The position numbers and the translations under genes were made by a program. From positions 310,001 through 374,000 of the forward strand of contig NZ_JALPRP010000002.1 of NCBI RefSeq assembly GCF_023195915.1: DNA of 64,000 nucleotides, read 5' to 3'. The notes beneath the pieces were generated by a model that was given only the letters and a program-made list of their open reading frames with translations, did not search any database and had not been told where the DNA came from. The first letter of the stretch is position 1, and each line of letters opens with the position of its first letter. The stretch comes from Methanoculleus sp. 7T (lineage in GTDB: Archaea; Halobacteriota; Methanomicrobia; Methanomicrobiales; Methanoculleaceae). This document shows positions 9,244 through 17,203 of this stretch, piece after piece.

Positions 9244-9807
9244 AAGGGGTGTTGTTCAGAAGAATGAACTCCTACTGAAACGATGCGCGAGAGCGGGGAT
9301 CTTCGGCCCGGAAATCGCACCAGCAGCGCCTGAACGTTTCCAGTCGCACAAACCCTTGCACGGCTTCCCACCAGGTATCGAGCCTGGGAGGAGGAGGCAC
9401 TCGGGGAGGGTGGCCCGCCCTCCTCCCCCCGTCCCCGCCTCCGGATGCGATATCCGCCACGGTCCACCGTACTGGGTGAGCCGGGAGGAAAGACCGGGTC
9501 CGGCATATCTGCAGCTTTTCCGGCATCCAACACCCGTTTTTCACCAGTTCAGCACACTCTGGCACGGCTTCCCGCTGGCCGCCACGGTCCAATGTCTGGG
9601 GATAAACCTGCTGACAGAACCGTGTCCGGGCACGGCTTCCCCCCGACTCTTCGCCACGCACTGCCCCCGCACCCCGTGGGAGACTCCCACCACGGTCCAT
9701 TGCACGGGAACAACCCCGGCAAAAACCAGGCCTGACGACTGGTATCCCGCGCCTACCACCCCGATTGTCATCACTGAAGCCCGGGGCACCCCCTGTCACC
9801 CGGCAGG
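9244..9807. repeat. Intergenic alternating short-repeat region
   Basis: No gene. Two motifs alternate: GCACGGCTTCCC at 9358-9369, 9562-9573 and 9630-9641, and CCACGGTCCA at 9457-9466, 9582-9591 and 9690-9699. The copy at 9447-9466 belongs to a wider family (GCGATATCCGCCACGGTCCA) also seen near 49.45 and 54.01 kb. Spacing is irregular (about 70-200 bp), so this is not a CRISPR array. Role unknown. Confidence 0.6.
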
Positions 9808-10623
9808 TTACAGGTCCCCGCCCACCCGCGCCGGCCCCTCGATCCTCTCTGCGCTCGCGATCATTCGGTTGACGAACTGCCGCTGGACGCAGGTGATGAA
9901 CGGCAGGGTGATCACGACGGCATTGCGTACACCGTTCTCCCGGTAGACGATCATGCAGACGCGGTCGTCGGCGATGAAGACGTACTCAAGCAGGTACGCC
10001 GAACCGTCCACCGAGAGGGGGCCGCAGTAGATCTTCTCGAAGATGTTCTCCTGAAAAAAGGCGCAGAAGGGTTTCGGGACGTGGAGAGAGGCGTTCCCGA
10101 GCGGTTTTCTGATCCCGCGCTTCCCGTTCGGGAGGAGGACGCTCACCGGGTGGTCTCTTGACGTATCGGCGATCAGCCGGGCAAACTCGCCGATCTGCCC
10201 GTAGTCCAGGCAGACGACCGCAAGGTCGCGGGTGACGCCCCCGGCGAGCGACTCCGCGTGGCGCCGGATGCTCCACTCCCCCTGCACGTACCAGATCGGC
10301 GAGTTCTTCGACCGGGCATCGAGCGAGAGCGCATCGAGACCCTGCACCGCCGCCGTCGCCGCGGCATCGGCGGCGCTTTTCAAGTGGTGGATGACGACGG
10401 CGGGTTCGGCCGGGATGTAGACGTGCGGGTTCCCCCGCCTGACGGTGACGAACCCCCGGGCGGCAAGCCCTTCGGCGATATCGTAGACCCTCGGGCGGGG
10501 AACCCCGCTCGCCTCATGGATCTGGCGGGCGCTCCCCTCCCCGATCCCGACGAGGGCTGCATAGACCCGTGCTTCGTACTCCGTCATTCCGAGCGTCATC
10601 AGGTTTCGGATCAGGTCGTCCAT
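9808..10623 (-). CDS. TrmB-family transcriptional regulator
   Basis: 271 aa. An N-terminal winged helix (residues 1-75: LGMTEYEARVYAAL, then SARQIHEASGVPRPRVYD as recognition helix) is typical of TrmB regulators. The rest is a sensor domain without the long sugar-binding module of classical TrmB. It starts at the ATG at 10623 and is divergent from the UPF0305 gene; a perfect 10-bp inverted repeat lies between them, a plausible operator for itself and its neighbour. Effector unknown. Confidence 0.85.
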   Translation of the reverse strand: MDDLIRNLMTLGMTEYEARVYAALVGIGEGSARQIHEASGVPRPRVYDIAEGLAARGFVTVRRGNPHVYIPAEPAVVIHHLKSAADAAATAAVQGLDALSLDARSKNSPIWYVQGEWSIRRHAESLAGGVTRDLAVVCLDYGQIGEFARLIADTSRDHPVSVLLPNGKRGIRKPLGNASLHVPKPFCAFFQENIFEKIYCGPLSVDGSAYLLEYVFIADDRVCMIVYRENGVRNAVVITLPFITCVQRQFVNRMIASAERIEGPARVGGDL

Positions 10624-10642
10624 GTTGTTACTCTATTAGTTA

Positions 10643-10693
10643 CACCAGAGTTAAACCTCTCCGCGTCCCATGCTCATCCGGAGAACTCTGGTG
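10643..10693. promoter_or_regulatory. Candidate operator: 10-bp inverted repeat between divergent genes
   Basis: CACCAGAGTT (10643-10652) and AACTCTGGTG (10684-10693) form a perfect 10-bp inverted repeat with a 31-nt spacer, between the TrmB regulator and UPF0305 start codons. The right arm also contains the GGTG that could serve as a ribosome binding site for UPF0305. A GTTAC direct repeat (10627-10631, 10638-10642) sits beside the left arm. Binding is inferred, not shown. Confidence 0.4.
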
Positions 10694-10698
10694 AGACC

Positions 10699-11478
10699 AT
10701 GCGGCTGAATACGATCTTGGAGCGCATCCGGCGGCTCTTCGACCGGAAAGGCGGCGGCCGGCCAGGGGCCGACCCTGGGGAGGTCTGCTCCCTTATCATC
10801 GATCCCTTCGCCGGGGATCTCGGCGAGGAAGCAAGTGGGAGGCCGGCATCCGTAGAGGCCATCCGGATGGCCTGCCGCCGGATGCAGGGAGCGGCGACGA
10901 GAGAAGAACTCCTCCGCATCATCGCCGGCGAAGTAGGAGCGTATCACCTGCACGACCTCGAACAGATGAACGCCGGGTTCGAGCGGAAGGTCTGCCACCT
11001 CCCTGAGGGCTACCGCGACCGCCTCCTTGCAAGTGTCAGGGAGGAGATCTTCGGGGCGCACCACCGCCTGGTCCTCCTCTCTCGGAACGGTGCGGGCCCC
11101 GGCATGGACGAACCCCCGGACCCGAGGCTCTCGGCCTACGCCGCCATGGTGGCGGAGGCCTGCGCCGCAAAGGCCCGGGAGAAGGACCCGAGGTATCTCT
11201 ACCTGAAGTATCTCCTCTCCGCGTTCACCATGTTTGTCCTCGCGGAGCCCGCCCACCCGGTCGGCACCCCGTTCCCGGGCGGGCAGGTTGTCGACGAATG
11301 GGAGGGCACCTACCTCTGCCCAGTCAGGGATATGGCAGACGACGTGCCCTACGCCCTCTGCCCCTACTGCCCGGCAGTTCAGAGCACCGAACCGACCTTC
11401 CCTGAGATGCGGGCTCGCCGCCTGGAGAGGAGGAGGCGGGAGAACCTTGCAAACTACTGGACAAATTATAAAGGATAA
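10699..11478 (+). CDS. UPF0305 (DUF2115) protein
   Basis: 259 aa from the ATG at 10699, preceded by TGGTGAG; an open frame continues upstream but reads through the divergent promoter. The C-terminal block CPVRDMADDVPYALCPYCPA with its three cysteines, and PRYLYLKYLLSAFTMFV before it, identify the UPF0305/DUF2115 family, which is largely restricted to methanogens. Function is unknown; the cysteines suggest a metal site. It may be controlled by the divergent TrmB gene. Confidence 0.8.
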   Translation: MRLNTILERIRRLFDRKGGGRPGADPGEVCSLIIDPFAGDLGEEASGRPASVEAIRMACRRMQGAATREELLRIIAGEVGAYHLHDLEQMNAGFERKVCHLPEGYRDRLLASVREEIFGAHHRLVLLSRNGAGPGMDEPPDPRLSAYAAMVAEACAAKAREKDPRYLYLKYLLSAFTMFVLAEPAHPVGTPFPGGQVVDEWEGTYLCPVRDMADDVPYALCPYCPAVQSTEPTFPEMRARRLERRRRENLANYWTNYKG

Positions 11479-11508
11479 CGCTCACAGGTATTTCTGGAGG
11501 TGAACGAG

Positions 11509-11847
11509 ATGAAGATTGTTGATGTATCCAAGGAACCGATCGGCGAGAACCCGCACCATGTCGATGCTCGGAAGATCTACGACACCGAGCACGCGACTGC
11601 GGTGGTGATTACGCTTGCGCCGAAAGAGGCGCTCAAGAAGCACGCAACCCCGGTGGACGTCTTCTTCTACGTCCTTGAGGGGACCGGAATCGTCGAGATC
11701 GGCGACGAGCGCGCCGAGGTCGGGAAGGACCACCTGGTCGACAGCCCGGCAAAGATACCGCACCGCTGGATCAACGAGAGCGATGAGACCTTCCGGGTAC
11801 TCGTGGTGAAGGTCCCGCGCCCGACGACCGGGACAAGGCTGCTGTGA
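11509..11847 (+). CDS. Small cupin-domain protein
   Basis: 112 aa. The sequence GGAGGTG at 11497-11503 fixes the start at the ATG at 11509 rather than the in-frame GTG at 11500, which overlaps that site. A single cupin barrel is seen: KKHATPVDVFFYVLEGTGIVEIGDE, then DSPAKIPHRWINES. The metal-binding His/Glu set is only partly present. It lies 7 bp from the polyferredoxin gene, so probably one transcript. A sensing or small-molecule-binding role is inferred. Confidence 0.8.
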   Translation: MKIVDVSKEPIGENPHHVDARKIYDTEHATAVVITLAPKEALKKHATPVDVFFYVLEGTGIVEIGDERAEVGKDHLVDSPAKIPHRWINESDETFRVLVVKVPRPTTGTRLL

Positions 11848-11854
11848 GGGTTCG

Positions 11855-12637
11855 ATGGTCATCGAGTCCATCCCGAAGGCCGTAGGATTTATCTACGGCC
11901 TCCTCGCTTTTGCCGCCCTTGCCTGGCTCTGGTACTCGGGTCGGTTCACCCGGCGGCGTGCGCTGCCGTTCCTGATTGTATCGGCGTTCCTTGGGTTTCT
12001 GGTCTTTGCGCCGGTCTTCCCGTACCAACTGCAGATGGTCGTCCTCGGGAACGCGGCAGCGCTCGGGTCGCCGCTTCCTGCGGCGATCGGCGGACTTCTT
12101 GCCTTCATCATCCTAGCCCTCATCTTCGGCCGGGTCATCTGCGGGCAGGTCTGCCCGGCGGGGGCCGTCCAAGAACTCATGTACCTGCTCCCGGTGAAGA
12201 AACACGGCCGCGCCGAGAGCCGGGTCTCGGTGGCGGTCAGGGCCGGGGTCCTCGTCGTCTTCCTCGTCGCCGGCCTCGGGCTCTCGGTGAACCTGCTTGG
12301 ACTCATCGGTCTTTCGGCCTTCTTCCACCTCGCGGTCGCGAGCGTATCGTTCTTCATCTTCCTCGGGATCATCCTCCTCTCCGCCGTCGTCTACCGGCCG
12401 TTCTGCCGCTACGTCTGCCCGTATGGAGCCCTGCTCGCCCCTGCGGCGGCAAAGGCCCTCTACCGGATCCGGCGGACGGACGCCTGCATCGGGTGCCGGA
12501 AGTGCGAGCGGGCGTGCCCGACCGGGGAGGCGAACCCTGCCGCCGGCCTCGGGGAGTGCTACCTCTGCGGCCGGTGCACGGAGGCCTGCCCGGTGGAGGG
12601 GGCGCTCCTGTACGGACGAAATAAGAAGAGTAAATAG
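11855..12637 (+). CDS. NapH-like membrane 4Fe-4S protein
   Basis: 260 aa with about five membrane helices (residues 8-28, 36-56, 75-96, 125-148, 155-180). Two cytoplasmic-loop motifs CGQVCPAGA and CRYVCPYGA are the signature of the NapH/polyferredoxin group. The C-terminus carries two ferredoxin motifs (CIGCRKCERACP and CYLCGRCTEACP). It probably moves electrons between a soluble donor and the membrane or an outside acceptor. Flanked by two cupin genes, with which it seems co-transcribed; partner enzyme unknown. Confidence 0.85.
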   Translation: MVIESIPKAVGFIYGLLAFAALAWLWYSGRFTRRRALPFLIVSAFLGFLVFAPVFPYQLQMVVLGNAAALGSPLPAAIGGLLAFIILALIFGRVICGQVCPAGAVQELMYLLPVKKHGRAESRVSVAVRAGVLVVFLVAGLGLSVNLLGLIGLSAFFHLAVASVSFFIFLGIILLSAVVYRPFCRYVCPYGALLAPAAAKALYRIRRTDACIGCRKCERACPTGEANPAAGLGECYLCGRCTEACPVEGALLYGRNKKSK

Positions 12638-12676
12638 GCAAAGGATAGCAGAGTAAAAGAAAGGGTTGGTGTATCA

Positions 12677-13012
12677 ATGTCTAAAGAGAAACGTCTCGAG
12701 TTACAGGGGAAGGTCCTCCGGTTGGCAGACCTCGTCGCCTACCAGGACGGGACCGTGGCAAGCAGGATGATCATCAACAAACCCTCGGGGAGCATCACCC
12801 TCTTCTCGTTCGACGAGGACGAGGGGCTCTCGGAGCACACAGCACCGTACGATGCGGTGGTGACGATCCTCGACGGAGAGTGCGAGGTCTGGGTCGCGGG
12901 CGAGACGCACCAGATGAGCGCGGGCGAGACGATCATCTTTCCGGCAAACGTCCCCCACGCCCTCTCCGCCATAACGCGGTTCAAGATGTCGCTTACAATG
13001 ATCCGGGAGTGA
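12677..13012 (+). CDS. Cupin 2 family protein
   Basis: 111 aa. A complete cupin fold: LSEHTAPYDAVVTILDGECE (motif 1) and AGETIIFPANVPHAL (motif 2), with His residues in the usual metal-binding places. Many archaeal proteins of this size carry this single domain. An A-rich leader (12640-12675) separates it from the polyferredoxin gene and may hold a promoter. Six bases follow before the next gene, so the two are likely translated together. Substrate unknown. Confidence 0.8.
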   Translation: MSKEKRLELQGKVLRLADLVAYQDGTVASRMIINKPSGSITLFSFDEDEGLSEHTAPYDAVVTILDGECEVWVAGETHQMSAGETIIFPANVPHALSAITRFKMSLTMIRE

Positions 13013-13018
13013 TCCGAC

Positions 13019-13294
13019 ATGACAAACGAGAAGGAAGGCGACTACTGCACCATCTGCGGCGGGGTCAGGCCGGATGCGATCAAGATCAAGACGGTCCTCG
13101 TAGACGGGAAGGAGACCGGCATCAACCACCTTGAGCTGATCGTCGACGGCGTGCGGAAGCTGCACTTGACGGACGACGCCGCGATCCGCGAGGAGCTCCT
13201 CAGGAGGGCCGGTGCCTTCAACTACATACCGACGAAGAAGAAAGAGGCTTACGGCGACGCCCTGATGCGGGAGTATAAGGCGGCTCCGGAGTGA
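13019..13294 (+). CDS. Small CxxC protein of unknown function
   Basis: 91 aa, not recognised. The N-terminus has YCTICGG, half of a zinc ribbon or a redox CxxC, followed by a well-ordered alpha/beta stretch (IKTVLVDGKETGINHLELIV) and a basic C-terminal helix. It follows the second cupin by 6 bp, so it belongs to the cupin/polyferredoxin group. A metal- or redox-linked role is suggested only by position. Confidence 0.6.
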   Translation: MTNEKEGDYCTICGGVRPDAIKIKTVLVDGKETGINHLELIVDGVRKLHLTDDAAIREELLRRAGAFNYIPTKKKEAYGDALMREYKAAPE

Positions 13295-13826
13295 AGGGGG
13301 CCGCCCTCGAACTCCTATGGTGCCGTATCGACCGTAGGCCTGACTGTGAACATCGGGGTAGTGGGTGCGATGTGCTGATCGGGATTGTCCCGGCACCCTA
13401 GAAGTCCCCACCCCTGAGGGATGGGGCAGTGCGTGGCGGTAGCCCGGGTATGCCCGGCAAGAAAATAGAACCCCGATTGTGAACCCGCGCGGAAAGAATA
13501 TGGCAACAGTGCTCGGGCCAGCCGGATTTCAGGATCCTCGGAAGCAAGGACTATCCCGGGAGAAAACCCAGACCGGCGCATCTGCCTTCAATACACCGTT
13601 TTCCGTTGATTCCTCCTGAGGCACTGTCTCATGGACGTTTCTATCGTTTTGCTTTCCATTCCCTGCACCCATGCGCTCTCTCCTGTGGAATTCCCGGTCA
13701 GATTGGGCGGACAACGGCAGGAAACGATACGACGGCGTGCGTACCGGGTCGATCAGAGATGAGGACACCTCTAACTCCGACCTGCTAAAAAAAGTGAGAT
13801 ATTCGGGGTGCTCTTCTGCCGAATAC
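13295..13826. repeat. Intergenic region with a GGGGCAGTGCGTGGCG repeat
   Basis: No gene was recognised. The 22-nt sequence GGGGCAGTGCGTGGCGGTAG (and CC) at 13423-13444 recurs with one or two changes at 20684-20704 and 42559-42580, always on the plus strand and always between genes. The flanking sequence AAAATAGAA is also partly shared with the 42.6-kb copy. It may be an RNA element, a small mobile element or a terminator-related repeat. Confidence 0.6.
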
Positions 13827-14087
13827 TTAGTACCGGCGGAAGTCGCTTCTCGGTCTCGGAGGCCGGGCCTCGTCGATCTTTAAGGTGCGACCCTCAAATA
13901 CGGTATCGTTCAGGGCTTCCTTTGCCTTCTCAGCCTCTTCAGGGCTGGACATCTCAACAAACCCGAACCCCTTGCGTTCGATGACTCTGACGTCATTTAC
14001 CGTCCCATACTGGGCAAATAACTCTTTCAACTGCTCTGCATTTACCGAGTAGGTGAGGTTTCCGACGTACAGCTTGCTGCTTTCCAT
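13827..14087 (-). CDS. RRM RNA-binding protein
   Basis: 86 aa, a single RNA recognition motif with RNP2 LYVGNL (residues 6-11) and RNP1 KGFGFVEM (about 39-46), then a short Arg/Pro-rich tail. Stand-alone RRM proteins of this size occur in some methanogens and in cyanobacteria, where they are cold-related. Monocistronic; the 5' flank (14088-14120) holds AAAGAGGATC before the ATG as ribosome binding site. RNA target unknown. Confidence 0.9.
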   Translation of the reverse strand: MESSKLYVGNLTYSVNAEQLKELFAQYGTVNDVRVIERKGFGFVEMSSPEEAEKAKEALNDTVFEGRTLKIDEARPPRPRSDFRRY

Positions 14088-14571
14088 TCAAAGATCCTCT
14101 TTACTCATGTACATTCAAACCTTAATTACCCTTCGGCGGGAATTCGTGCAAAAATCTGAGTTATCTATCTGCTGTCGGGAATGCACGGGTCGAAGGGTCG
14201 GGTTTCCATAAGTGGTATTTGATCCGTCTATCCCGCAAAAGGGGGCAGTATCTCCCTCTTCAGTTCGGCGGCCGTGTGGAGAGGGCGTTCCGGCAGGTGC
14301 TCTCCCATCTTGCTTGCCGCCGCAGTTGCCGGTCCGGCGTGCGGCAATGACGATCAGCATCGTTGCCGTATCATTTGGGCACGGCAAGGCAGTCCCCCCG
14401 CACCTCGGGCACGAGCACCTCATCGGCCCCAGTAGCGCCTTGCATGTGCTTGGTTCTCCTCAACGAACCCGAATTGCACAAATCTTGGGGACAGATACAT
14501 TAATGATGGCTCAGGTCATTGGTATACACCTTAAGGACTATGCAGGCGGGTCTTATGTTACTGCCTGTCAT
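14088..14571. other. Intergenic region upstream of aIF-1A
   Basis: Open frames of about 100-120 codons exist on both strands but show no domain, good start or believable composition, so I leave them out. TATA-like AT-rich pieces occur near 14490-14510. The region probably holds the promoter and leader of the translation factor gene. Confidence 0.4.
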
Positions 14572-14580
14572 GGAGTTGAT
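14572..14580 (+). promoter_or_regulatory. Ribosome binding site that points to a CTG start
   Basis: GGAGTTGAT at 14572-14580 matches the archaeal consensus GGAGGTGAT at eight of nine positions. It is followed, after TAA, by the in-frame CTG at 14584. No ATG, GTG or TTG in the aIF-1A frame lies between this site and codon 35. Confidence 0.55.
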
Positions 14581-14583
14581 TAA

Positions 14584-14901
14584 CTGACGAATACACGAGG
14601 ATCACAAAAAAACGGAAGCGAAGAGATCGTACGGGTACGGTTACCGAAAAAGCGAAACCGGGAGATATTCGCCCGGGCCGATCTGATGCTCGGGGCAAAT
14701 CATATCCGGGTCCGCTGTGAGGACGGCGTCACACGCACCGGGCGGATCAAAGGCAAGATCAAAAAACGGCTCTGGATACGCGAGGGCGATCTTTTGATTG
14801 TCGTCCCCTGGAGTTTCCAGGACGAGAAGTGCGATATTATCTACCGCTACATCAGGCCCCAAGTAGACTGGCTCAAGAGGCATAACTACCTCAATCAATA
14901 A
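14584..14901 (+). CDS. eif1A: Translation initiation factor aIF-1A, apparent CTG start
   Basis: 105 aa if translation starts at CTG 14584. The OB-fold factor promotes mRNA and initiator tRNA binding on the small subunit. Conserved blocks: EEIVRVRLPKKRNREIFARA, LMLGANHIRVRC, GRIKGKIKKRLWIREGD, and VVPWSFQD. The conserved N-terminal strand lies upstream of the first ATG (14686), so an ATG start would remove it. The frame is closed by TAA at 14581-14583 and has no ATG, GTG or TTG before 14686, leaving CTG as the only sensible start, with a strong ribosome binding site 3 nt upstream. A sequencing error is the main alternative. Confidence 0.85.
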   Translation: MTNTRGSQKNGSEEIVRVRLPKKRNREIFARADLMLGANHIRVRCEDGVTRTGRIKGKIKKRLWIREGDLLIVVPWSFQDEKCDIIYRYIRPQVDWLKRHNYLNQ

Positions 14902-15005
14902 TTTCTTGTGTTTCTACGCCACGGTCGAGAGACCGTCGCCGGTCCCGGCATGACCTCGCACCGGTATCTACGGGAGCGGAGGCGGCCAAACCCGATGGTG
15001 AATGA

Positions 15006-15581
15006 TTACCTCGAATCTTGATCGATGGCGTCGGCCAGGTCGGCTTTGAGCTCGGTGTGCACCAGCATGAACGTTCTGCTCACCGACGCTGTCACGCTCG
15101 CTGCTATCTGCATAATGAGCATGATGAGCCGTATGGCATCCGCGATCGTCCCTCCCTCCCATGCCTCCTGAATGCACTGGTTGGCGATCTGCTTCGTGAT
15201 CTCGTTCCCGAGCACTACGAAGTTGCTTGCCCCGCCCTTCTGTGTCACCCGTAACCGGGAGTCGATGACCTCGGCGATTGCGTAACTCCCCTTCGTAGCG
15301 TACAGCCTCCTCTTTCGGATTGCCGGCCCCTCGGTCTCGGTCACCTCGCCGATGAGCACCCCGCCCTGTTGCGAGATCTTGGCCTTGTCGTCCCTGACCC
15401 GGATCGTCACCCCGATCTCGCCTGCCCGCTCCTTCAGGTCGTCATCCGAGGCGATCGAACCGCTGTAGAGCTCGCGCTCCAGTTCTTCGATGCAGGATTC
15501 GTCTCCTTGAAAGGCTATCTCCCGCATATCCCCTGCCATCACGGCACCCTGTTTTCCGATGAATGCGATCACAAGTGTCAT
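15006..15581 (-). CDS. MJ0548-type connectase (DUF2121), proteasome-related ligase
   Basis: 191 aa starting at the ATG at 15581, which has GGAGGTCACC just upstream. The start MTLVIAFIGKQGAVMAGDM is that of the connectase family: removal of Met exposes Thr1, the proteasome-like nucleophile, and GAVMAGDMREI parallels the Lys/Asp region of proteasome beta subunits. Known members are transpeptidases/protein ligases that act on a conserved motif in MtrA of the methyltransferase complex in methanogens. The C-terminal half (about residues 120-180) is helical. Monocistronic here; mtrA is not in this window. Confidence 0.8.
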   Translation of the reverse strand: MTLVIAFIGKQGAVMAGDMREIAFQGDESCIEELERELYSGSIASDDDLKERAGEIGVTIRVRDDKAKISQQGGVLIGEVTETEGPAIRKRRLYATKGSYAIAEVIDSRLRVTQKGGASNFVVLGNEITKQIANQCIQEAWEGGTIADAIRLIMLIMQIAASVTASVSRTFMLVHTELKADLADAIDQDSR

Positions 15582-15948
15582 AGGGTGACCTCCATGCACG
15601 GAGCGAGAGTCGCGCACACCGTATCAATCTGTTGATGCCCCTACGTCTACCTCTTCTCGCCGCCGCCGGGGGTGTCCGCAGTGTCCAACAAGGCTTGTCC
15701 GGGCGGCGGTTGAGGGGGTGATGCGGACGCGGCAATCATGCGAGTAAAAAATATTCATGCAAAACAGAGGATGTATGAACGTCTGTTAAGTTGCGTATTT
15801 ATACTGGTTTTGACTGTAAATCATACCTCATTTACCGAAAGATATTATTTTCAAAATGGCATAAAATATGTCCAGAATTGGTTATTGCCTATATAGGATC
15901 TTTAAAATTTAATATCTTGTCTAAATCTTGTAAATTGATAAAAGATAG
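15582..15948. other. Intergenic region turning strongly AT-rich
   Basis: From about 15770 the sequence changes from GC-rich to very AT-rich (runs such as AAAATTTAATATC). A 65-codon frame lies here but its composition looks accidental. This may be an inserted piece of foreign DNA or an extended upstream control region for the HAMP protein gene. Confidence 0.4.
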
Positions 15949-15962
15949 TTTTATATATAAGT
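15949..15962 (+). promoter_or_regulatory. TATA box of the HAMP protein gene
   Basis: TATATATAA at 15952-15960 lies about 25 nt before the ATG at 15981, the spacing expected for a leaderless archaeal transcript. Confidence 0.6.
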
Positions 15963-15980
15963 ATGAGATAATATTCCCCC

Positions 15981-16406
15981 ATGGCTGAAATGATCCCGCC
16001 AGAGGTCGGGATACGGCGAGACGGACTCGCCATTCAGATCCCGATATTCTACAAACTTATGGCGAGCATGCTCACCGTTGCGGTCATCCCAATCTTCCTG
16101 CTGGGGATTGTCTCGGCGGGGGACACCGGAAGCGTCATCGCCACACTCGGGCTGCAGAACGGCATCATTGTCTTGACCTTGCTCACGCTCTCCGTGATCT
16201 TGATGTGGAGTTTCTACCTCGCAAAAAGCATCACGACCCCTATCGAGCAGCTCTCAAAGGTTGCGACCAGCGTAAGTCAGGGCAACCTCGCAGACACCGA
16301 GATCACGGTGACGAGCAACGATGAGATCGGCGAACTGGCAGTAGCGTTCAACCGCCTGATCAACTCCTACAGGATCCTCGACACCCTTGCAAAGGACGAC
16401 GAGTGA
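15981..16406 (+). CDS. Two-helix membrane protein with HAMP domain
   Basis: 141 aa. Two membrane helices (about residues 27-47 and 58-79) are joined by a very short outer loop, then a HAMP domain (about 79-132: AKSITTPIEQLSKVATSVSQ and DEIGELAVAFNRL). No output domain follows. It likely relays a signal from the membrane to a separate partner; the next gene, with a roadblock-like domain, is the obvious candidate. The start is fixed by the TATA box. Confidence 0.85.
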   Translation: MAEMIPPEVGIRRDGLAIQIPIFYKLMASMLTVAVIPIFLLGIVSAGDTGSVIATLGLQNGIIVLTLLTLSVILMWSFYLAKSITTPIEQLSKVATSVSQGNLADTEITVTSNDEIGELAVAFNRLINSYRILDTLAKDDE

Positions 16407-16471
16407 GGACGACGGTCCGGTTAGGGCCGCTTCCTTGAGCGCGAAAGACACGGTTCGATAGGAATCAAGAC

Positions 16472-17203
16472 ATGATGGAGAGACTACCAGAGGGAAAGGC
16501 CATCGGGCAGATGCAAGCGCCGATCCAGTGGATCTTCTCTCACACCTCCCGCTTTCTTGGGGCGGTGCGGATTACGATGCAGGACGGCGAGGGGTTCCTG
16601 CTGGTGCGGGGAGGAGAACCTCTCGCTGCGTACTTCGAACACCCGCTGAAGTCCTTGGCCGGGCCGCCTGCATTGAAATTCTTCAGCGGCCAGCCCGTCG
16701 TCGACTTTAGCCTCAGGAAGTACGAACTCGAAGAGATGCGGCAAGCGCTCGCTCTCTCCATGGAGGTGCAGGCCCTCATGCAGCCCGACTGTTACTCCCC
16801 GGCGGCCGACCGCTCCGAAGAGAGCGGCGGGACCGTTGAGGTGAACGAGGAGACCCCCTGCGACGTACTTCTCAAAGAGGAGCCCGGGCCGCTCGATGCG
16901 GTGCTGCAGCACCCTGGGGTGACCGCGGTGGCCTGCTTCGCCGACGGCCTCTGCATCTCTTCTGCCGGAGATATCGATGCCGACTATACCGTCGCCTTCG
17001 CCGAAGACCTGATCCGGTGGTCGCTCAACCTGCAATCGGCCGCGCCGGGCTGCGGCGGATTTATGCAGATGACGCTCTTTTATCGCGGCGGAAACGTCAT
17101 CATCGCTCCGTACGGGGACGAGCACCTCTGCATCTTTACCACGCCGGAGGTGCAGTTCGGGCAGATCCGGCGGATGATCCGGGAGATACAGGACGGGGCG
17201 TAG
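16472..17203 (+). CDS. Roadblock/LC7-like protein, partner of the HAMP protein
   Basis: 243 aa, soluble. The N-terminal half (residues 1-100, GFLLVRGGEPLAAYFEHP) resembles DUF2226/DUF4388-type domains; the C-terminal half (about 140-240: LDAVLQHPGVTAVACFADGL and a final IRRMIREIQ helix) has the pattern of a roadblock/LC7 domain, often a platform for small GTPases or regulators. It lies 66 bp after the HAMP gene on the same strand. Family assignment is by pattern only. Confidence 0.55.
   Translation: MMERLPEGKAIGQMQAPIQWIFSHTSRFLGAVRITMQDGEGFLLVRGGEPLAAYFEHPLKSLAGPPALKFFSGQPVVDFSLRKYELEEMRQALALSMEVQALMQPDCYSPAADRSEESGGTVEVNEETPCDVLLKEEPGPLDAVLQHPGVTAVACFADGLCISSAGDIDADYTVAFAEDLIRWSLNLQSAAPGCGGFMQMTLFYRGGNVIIAPYGDEHLCIFTTPEVQFGQIRRMIREIQDGA

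Noticed and set aside
9244-9807. CRISPR-like array
   Set aside because: Repeats are only 10-12 nt, of two kinds, with irregular spacing of 70-200 bp and no cas genes nearby.
14212-14583. 123-codon frame before aIF-1A
   Set aside because: No domain; an equally long frame lies on the other strand; the frame ends in the aIF-1A ribosome binding site, as expected for chance.
15791-15988. 65-codon frame in AT-rich DNA
   Set aside because: Composition is that of translated AT-rich spacer; it overlaps the TATA box and start of the HAMP gene.
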